Source: Vitreoscilla massiliensis (GTDB lineage: Bacteria; Pseudomonadota; Gammaproteobacteria; Burkholderiales; Neisseriaceae). Taken from it: a stretch of 64,000 nt of DNA. The DNA is taken from the NCBI RefSeq assembly GCF_001457815.1, contig NZ_LN898221.1, positions 949,053 to 1,013,052 of the forward strand, read 5' to 3'. Positions within the stretch are counted from its first letter, which is position 1, and every line of letters starts with the position of its first letter. A model generated the notes under the pieces. The model was not told the DNA's origin. It made no database searches and worked only from the letters and a program-made list of their open reading frames with translations. A program made the position numbers and the translations under genes. Below are positions 60,254-64,000 of this stretch, piece by piece.

Positions 60254-60916
60254 CTATGGTGCCCACACCGAACAATGCCCATGTGCAGTCACAATCAAAT
60301 GGTCTAATAAGCGAATATCAAGCAATTGCAAGGCGGCCTGTAAATATTCGGTGCTTACCATGTCCTCTGTGGATGGCTGTAAACTGCCAGATGGATGGTT
60401 GTGCGCCAAAATGATGGCGGCGGCGTGGTGTTGTAAGGCCAGTTTGGCCAATTCGCGTGCGTAGACGGTGTGGTGACTGAGGCTGCCGCGGCTGATGGGC
60501 AACAGTTTTAAGAGTTGGTTGTTGCTGTCGAGCAAGGCGGCGTAAAGCACTTCGACGCTTTCACCGGCAAATTGCAAGCGCAGCAAAGGCAGTAAATCTT
60601 CAGCCGTGTCTATGCGCAGACGCTGCTGTTGTTGCAACAATACCCGCCGCCCGATTTCCAACACCACCGCAAACTGACTGTAAGCGGTGTCGCCCATACC
60701 TTTGCAGGCGGTCAAATCGGCATGGCTGGCTTGCATCACCGCCGCCAAAGAACCAAAGTGTTGGATTAAGCTGCGGGCATTGTCGACCGCACTGCAACCG
60801 GCACTGCCCACACGCAACAACACCGCCAACAATTCGGCATCGCTTAATACCCCTACCCCAGCTTGTAACAGTTTTTCGCGTGGCCGCTCACCTTCGGGCC
60901 AATCTTTGATGCTCAT
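60254..60916 (-). CDS. radC: RadC-family JAB1/MPN protein
   Basis: 220 aa, normal length. An N-terminal helix-hairpin-helix-like part (PREKLLQAGVGVLSDAELLAVLLRVG…LTACKGMGDTAYSQF) and a JAB1/MPN metal site ILAHNHPSGSLQPSTED. Once thought to be a repair factor; its role is unresolved. The ATG at 60916 has the better spacing to AGGAG than the ATG at 60919. An IS5-type element ends just 11-14 bp upstream, so the native promoter has been separated from the gene. One in-frame DUS (60333-60343). Confidence 0.9.
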   Translation of the reverse strand: MSIKDWPEGERPREKLLQAGVGVLSDAELLAVLLRVGSAGCSAVDNARSLIQHFGSLAAVMQASHADLTACKGMGDTAYSQFAVVLEIGRRVLLQQQQRLRIDTAEDLLPLLRLQFAGESVEVLYAALLDSNNQLLKLLPISRGSLSHHTVYARELAKLALQHHAAAIILAHNHPSGSLQPSTEDMVSTEYLQAALQLLDIRLLDHLIVTAHGHCSVWAP

Positions 60917-60925
60917 CATCGGCTC

Positions 60926-60929
60926 CTAG
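60926..60929. repeat. target-site duplication, radC side
   Basis: CTAG directly beside the left inverted repeat. The same four bases lie at 61780-61783 on the other side of the element. Confidence 0.8.
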
Positions 60930-61779
60930 GGCGTGTTCTCATTTGGCCTTACACCAAATAAAGATACAAGCCAGTCGTAGCATGGCCTTGTAATTGCGGG
61001 CTAATTTGTCAAAACGCGTTGCAATACCTCTGAAATGCTTCAAGCGGGCAAATGCATTTTCAACCACATAGCGTAAGCCGTATAAATAACGGCTAAATTC
61101 CGGATTACTTTTGGTGCTGTTGGATTTTCTAGGGATGACGGGAATCATTCCATGTTTTCTTGAAGATTCTCTTATCTTTTCAGAGTCATAGCCCTTATCA
61201 GCGACCAAATAATGGCCGGTTTGAACCAAGGCGATCAGCTGCGGTGCAACTTGACTGTCGTGGGTTTCGCCCCCAGTGATTTCAAAATCAAGCGGATGTC
61301 CGTTCGCGTCGACGGCCAAGTGTATTTTTGTAGTTGCGCCACCTCGTGAACGGCCAATTGCTCGAGCCTCACCACGCCTAGCTCCACTCGCATGCTGATG
61401 AGCGCGGACGTAGCTTCCGTCGATGAATACCCGTTCTGTATCCAATACGCCTCGTAGTTTAAAAAAAACTTGTCCCATAAACCCTTGATGGCCCAGCGAT
61501 TAAAGCGATTGTAAGCCGTTTGCCAAGGACACAAATCTTCAGGAATATCTCGCCATGTCGCTCCAGTGCGAAGTTTCCACAAAATGGCCTCCATGATATT
61601 TTTGCTATTTTTGGAACGGTAGCAGCCATAAAACTTCATGGTATCTTGAATTTGCAGCCAAATATCATCGGTTAAAACTCGGCGGGCCATGTTAAAACTT
61701 TTATCAAATAAACATATATTTCATTCTATAACATAAGTTTTAGGAGTGGCTTATTTCAGATTTGAAATGAGAACACGCC
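60930..61779. mobile_element. IS5-family insertion sequence (850 bp)
   Basis: Complete element. Terminal inverted repeats of 15 bp (GGCGTGTTCTCATTT at 60930-60944 and its complement at 61765-61779) are flanked by a CTAG duplication. It carries one transposase split in two frames on the minus strand. Size, CTAG target and the two-frame DDE transposase fit the IS427-type group of IS5. Lack of decay in the repeats suggests recent insertion. Confidence 0.92.
60939..61690 (-). CDS. IS5-family transposase made by -1 frameshift (orfA + orfB)
   Basis: The first frame starts at ATG 61690 (MARRVLTDDIWLQIQDTMKFYG, a DUF4096-type N-terminal domain, LRTGATWRDIPEDLCPWQTAYNRFNRW). It continues open to 61235. 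The second frame (to 60939) supplies the catalytic half: Asp in VFIDGSYVRAHQ, Asp in VADKGYDS and Glu in YVVENAFARLKHFRG. The frames overlap at a T8-A3-C run near 61460, where T-TTT-TTA is a standard -1 slippery heptamer. Fused length would be about 250 aa. Confidence 0.88.
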
Positions 61780-61783
61780 CTAG
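61780..61783. repeat. target-site duplication, rnhA side
   Basis: CTAG matching 60926-60929 across the insertion sequence. Confidence 0.8.
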
Positions 61784-61804
61784 TCCGATGCTGCGCTTGA
61801 CGGG

Positions 61805-62254
61805 TCAGTCGCCGTTTATCTGCGCCACGCCCATATTGGCCAATTCATCGGCTCGTTCATTGCCTTCATCTCCAGCATGGCCTTTCACCCACTGCCATGT
61901 CACGTCGTGCTGCCCAACCAAATCGTCCAATTGTTGCCACAAATCGACGTTTTTCACTGGCGATTTGCTGGCGGTTTTCCAGCCGCGTGCCTTCCAGCCG
62001 GCCAACCACTCTTCCATGCCTTGCATCACGTATTTGGAGTCGGTATAGATGGTGACCTTACACGCTTGTTTCAATTGTTTTAAGCCTTCAATCGCCGCCG
62101 TCAATTCCATGCGATTATTGGTGGTTTCGGCTTCGCCACCATACAGCTCTTTGCGATGCGCACCGTATTGCAAACTCACGCCCCAACCGCCCACACCAGG
62201 ATTGCCCTTGCATGCGCCGTCGGTATACATCACCACTTGTTTCTTTGTTGTCAT
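61805..62254 (-). CDS. rnhA: ribonuclease HI
   Basis: 149 aa from ATG 62254. The acidic active site is complete: Asp12 in VMYTDGACKGNPG, Glu in NNRMELTAAIEGL, Asp in YTDSKYVMQGM, and Asp with WVKGHAGDEGNERADELAN. Removes RNA from RNA-DNA hybrids. Its start codon shares one base with the stop of the upstream methyltransferase gene (TGATG). Before the IS arrived it probably read on into radC, 110 bases or less beyond its stop. Confidence 0.95.
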   Translation of the reverse strand: MTTKKQVVMYTDGACKGNPGVGGWGVSLQYGAHRKELYGGEAETTNNRMELTAAIEGLKQLKQACKVTIYTDSKYVMQGMEEWLAGWKARGWKTASKSPVKNVDLWQQLDDLVGQHDVTWQWVKGHAGDEGNERADELANMGVAQINGD

Positions 62255-62973
62255 CAATCGGGTTTCCGTACGGAAATGGGATTTAACACCACGTCCTTGT
62301 CTCGTTCAGGCCGCTTATTATCCTTGAGTAGCGGCCGTAAATACACTGTTTGTTTCACCGCCAACATCGCATACATCGCCGCCGCTTGTGGCCACCAGCG
62401 ATTGCCTGCTGCTTCCAACCATTGCCATTTTTGCGCTTGCAGCGGTGTGTCACACAAAGGCAGATAATTGATGTAACGGCTCATCTGCGGCTGCATGTCC
62501 AACAATTGCAACCAATCGGCCAAGCGCCGTGGCGTAACAGTGTGTATGTGCGTGCACGCCGTAGCGGCCTGTAAACGCTTGCCACGCAAGCGCCACAAGG
62601 AATGTGGGTTCAAATCCAATACCAAAATCTGCCCATAACCACACACCACCCGCTGCGCCTCGCGCAACACCGCATGTGCATTCGGGTGTTGTGACAATAC
62701 AAATGGCAAAATCACCAAATCCATGCTTTCGGTGGCAAAAGGCAAACGTTCCCATTCGGCGATAATCGGCGCACGCGTTTCTGCCGCCACATGCAAGTGT
62801 TCATATTGGCTCTCGGGCAGCAAGGTGATTTCGGGCAAACCCAGTTGCAACACGTGCGCATAATGCTGTTTGCCAGTTAAATGCTGCAATTGCTGGCCGA
62901 TTTGCGCAGCGACCTCTTGGCCGTAGGCATGTTTTAATAACCAGTTTTGTAATGGAATTTGATTCAGCTTCAT
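62254..62973 (-). CDS. YafS-like SAM-dependent methyltransferase
   Basis: 239 aa, class I methyltransferase fold, with LPFATESMDLVILPFVLSQHPNAHAVLREAQRVVCGYGQILVLDLNPHSLWRLRG as the Methyltransf_11 core. The N-terminal SAM loop is divergent (VLQLGLPEI in place of GxGxG), which is seen in YafS-type proteins. The gene neighbourhood (mltD, YafS-like, rnhA) matches that of E. coli. The substrate is unknown. Overlaps rnhA by one base. One in-frame DUS (62564-62574). Confidence 0.82.
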   Translation of the reverse strand: MKLNQIPLQNWLLKHAYGQEVAAQIGQQLQHLTGKQHYAHVLQLGLPEITLLPESQYEHLHVAAETRAPIIAEWERLPFATESMDLVILPFVLSQHPNAHAVLREAQRVVCGYGQILVLDLNPHSLWRLRGKRLQAATACTHIHTVTPRRLADWLQLLDMQPQMSRYINYLPLCDTPLQAQKWQWLEAAGNRWWPQAAAMYAMLAVKQTVYLRPLLKDNKRPERDKDVVLNPISVRKPD

Positions 62974-63083
62974 GCGTTTATTTTTAATCCTTTTGTCATC
63001 AAAATACCCACATTAAATGTTTAATTTTTGTAAAAATCTTAGGAAAATCAGTTAATTTACATAGTTTTTTGACTCTAATCAAA

Positions 63084-63112
63084 TTGACAATTGCGGTAAA
63101 TGTTTTTATTAT
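63084..63112 (+). promoter_or_regulatory. promoter of mltD
   Basis: TTGACA (63084-63089) and TATTAT (63107-63112) with a 17-bp spacer, 31 bp before the mltD ATG. Confidence 0.75.
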
Positions 63113-63143
63113 CCATTGCACTCAATATTCTACCCAATTCCAT

Positions 63144-64000
63144 ATGACCCATTTCAAAAACCTTTTATTGGCATTGACCAGCGTTACAGTATCGCATGCT
63201 GTGATTGCACAAACCGTCACCACGCCATTTGAAGCACAAAAAGTCGCCCACGACTTAATGCGTTTGAATTCTGGATTGCTGTTTGGTCAAAACCAAAAAT
63301 TTGGTGACATCTTCAGCCGCATCGGCAGTCGATTTGAAATGACAGAAGTCAATCCAGAGTTGGTACGCCAACACGAAAGAAAGTTCACCCGTGATGCGGC
63401 CTACATGAACCGCACCATCAGCCGCAGCCAACCCTACTTGCATTATGTGGCCACCGAAGTAGAGCGCCGCAACATGCCTGGTGAAATTGCCTTATTGCCT
63501 TACATCGAAAGCGCGTTTGTCATCAAAGCCAAATCGCCTGTCGGTGCGTCTGGCTTGTGGCAATTCATGCCGGCAACTGGCAAACAATACGGCTTGGAAC
63601 AAAACAATGTGTACGATGGCCGTCACGATGTTTATGCCTCTACCGATGCGGCTTTGAACTATCTAGAATACCTGTACGGCTTGTTCGGCGATTGGTCTTT
63701 GGCTTTGGCCGCTTACAACTGGGGTGAAGGCAATGTGGCACGCGCGGTCAAACGAACCGAAAGCCAAGGCCTGTTGCCTACGTATGAAAACCTGAAAATG
63801 CCGCAAGAAACGCGCAATTACGCGCCCAAACTCTTGGCTTGGCGCAACATCGTTGCCAACCCTGCGGCATTTGGCCTCAACATCCCGAAAATCGAAGACG
63901 ACGCGTATTTTGAAGCCTTGGATGTGAGCACGCCCATCGACACATCGCAAGCAGCGCGTCTGGCCGGCATCAGCCAAGAAGAATTCAACCGTTTGAACCC
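63144..64000 (+). CDS. mltD: membrane-bound lytic murein transglycosylase D (partial, runs off the end)
   Basis: At least 285 codons are in the window. Signal peptide MTHFKNLLLALTSVTVSHAVIA, then a family 1D lytic transglycosylase domain: LLPYIESAFVIKAKSPVGASGLWQFMPATGKQYGL (catalytic Glu122), DVYASTDAALNYLEYLYGLFGDWSLALAAYNWGEGNVARAV, and LPQETRNYAPKLLAWRNIV-like text. A LysM-type repeat begins near the end (AARLAGISQEEFNRLN). There is no lipobox cysteine near the signal, unlike E. coli MltD. The reading frame is still open at base 64000. Confidence 0.9.
   Translation, partial: MTHFKNLLLALTSVTVSHAVIAQTVTTPFEAQKVAHDLMRLNSGLLFGQNQKFGDIFSRIGSRFEMTEVNPELVRQHERKFTRDAAYMNRTISRSQPYLHYVATEVERRNMPGEIALLPYIESAFVIKAKSPVGASGLWQFMPATGKQYGLEQNNVYDGRHDVYASTDAALNYLEYLYGLFGDWSLALAAYNWGEGNVARAVKRTESQGLLPTYENLKMPQETRNYAPKLLAWRNIVANPAAFGLNIPKIEDDAYFEALDVSTPIDTSQAARLAGISQEEFNRLN

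Larger units (their letters stand above)
285..62574. repeat. DUS-like 11-mer GCGGCCTGTAA, about 56 copies
   Basis: Twelve inverted pairs start at 1145, 7084, 7821, 10372, 12598, 36975, 43923, 44116, 44906, 53050, 58368 and 59159. Unpaired exact copies start at 285, 2273, 2926, 9495, 11615, 12286, 14946, 17315, 18543, 25672, 26186, 27403, 27624, 30285, 30524, 33235, 34564, 34846, 35323, 36783, 38268, 39204, 40839, 40955, 47687, 48940, 53301, 54035, 54892, 55748, 60333 and 62564. The base before is usually A or T, the base after A or G. About 20 are in coding sequence. Confidence 0.9.

Noticed and set aside
285..62574. CRISPR array or REP-like transposon remnants as explanation for the repeated 11-mer
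   Set aside because: Copies are not regularly spaced, lack spacers and occur in frame inside conserved genes, which fits uptake sequences instead.

Overview
The window looks like a chromosomal segment of a member of the family Neisseriaceae (Betaproteobacteria). Three things point that way. First, about 56 exact copies of the 11-mer GCGGCCTGTAA (counted by eye on both strands) are scattered through it, roughly one per 1.1 kb. In density, in placement as inverted pairs behind genes, and in the retained CTG core, this matches a Neisseriaceae DNA uptake sequence (DUS), but the spelling differs from the dialects I remember. Second, comEC (comA) lies close to bamD (comL), as in gonococcus. Third, the housekeeping proteins are of betaproteobacterial type. 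Apart from one insertion sequence the window is ordinary core chromosome; there is no prophage, CRISPR array or obvious genomic island.

Layout. 1-3463: tail of an upstream gene, an Smr-domain protein, two small unknown genes and a SanA/DUF218 membrane protein. 3464-7063: a spuABC-type polyamine catabolism operon, followed by a MarR regulator. 7877-15846: small unknown genes, a histidine-containing membrane protein, a glycosyltransferase-like protein, lldD, a HIT protein, a GAPDH with NADP-type cofactor residues, a MAPEG protein, holA and lptE. 15860-21534: gatC and gatA are separated from gatB by a YdjM-like membrane protein and a NERD-nuclease/SF1-helicase fusion. 21768-27357: the divergent cell-shape operon mreB-mreC-mreD-mrdA-rodA. 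27428-31785: a zincin-like protein, a WaaY-like kinase, a DUF2062 protein, a YecA/SEC-C protein, an rRNA methyltransferase-like protein and dusC. 31825-40520: nucleoside hydrolase, msrA, nadK, recN, HD hydrolase, coq7, a PhyH oxygenase, ppa, a Spy-like protein and rpe. 40606-40681: tRNA-Asn with a consensus promoter.

41053-48759: HAD phosphatase, OPT oligopeptide transporter, a second DUF218 protein, NCS2 purine permease, aldehyde dehydrogenase and a BamE/OmpA hybrid lipoprotein. 49069-53029: a complete sulfate ABC importer, sbp-cysT-cysW-cysA, with a leader hairpin that buries the sbp ribosome-binding site. 53259-58319: comEC, yfiH and rluD, divergent from bamD by only 14 bp. 58682-64000: two unknown genes, radC with an IS5-family element inserted just before its start codon, rnhA, a YafS-like methyltransferase, and the start of mltD running off the end.

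The most useful observations are the variant DUS dialect and its use as paired transcription terminators, the NERD-helicase carried inside the gat gene group, the sbp leader hairpin, the IS insertion at radC, and the cofactor-site residues of the GAPDH.
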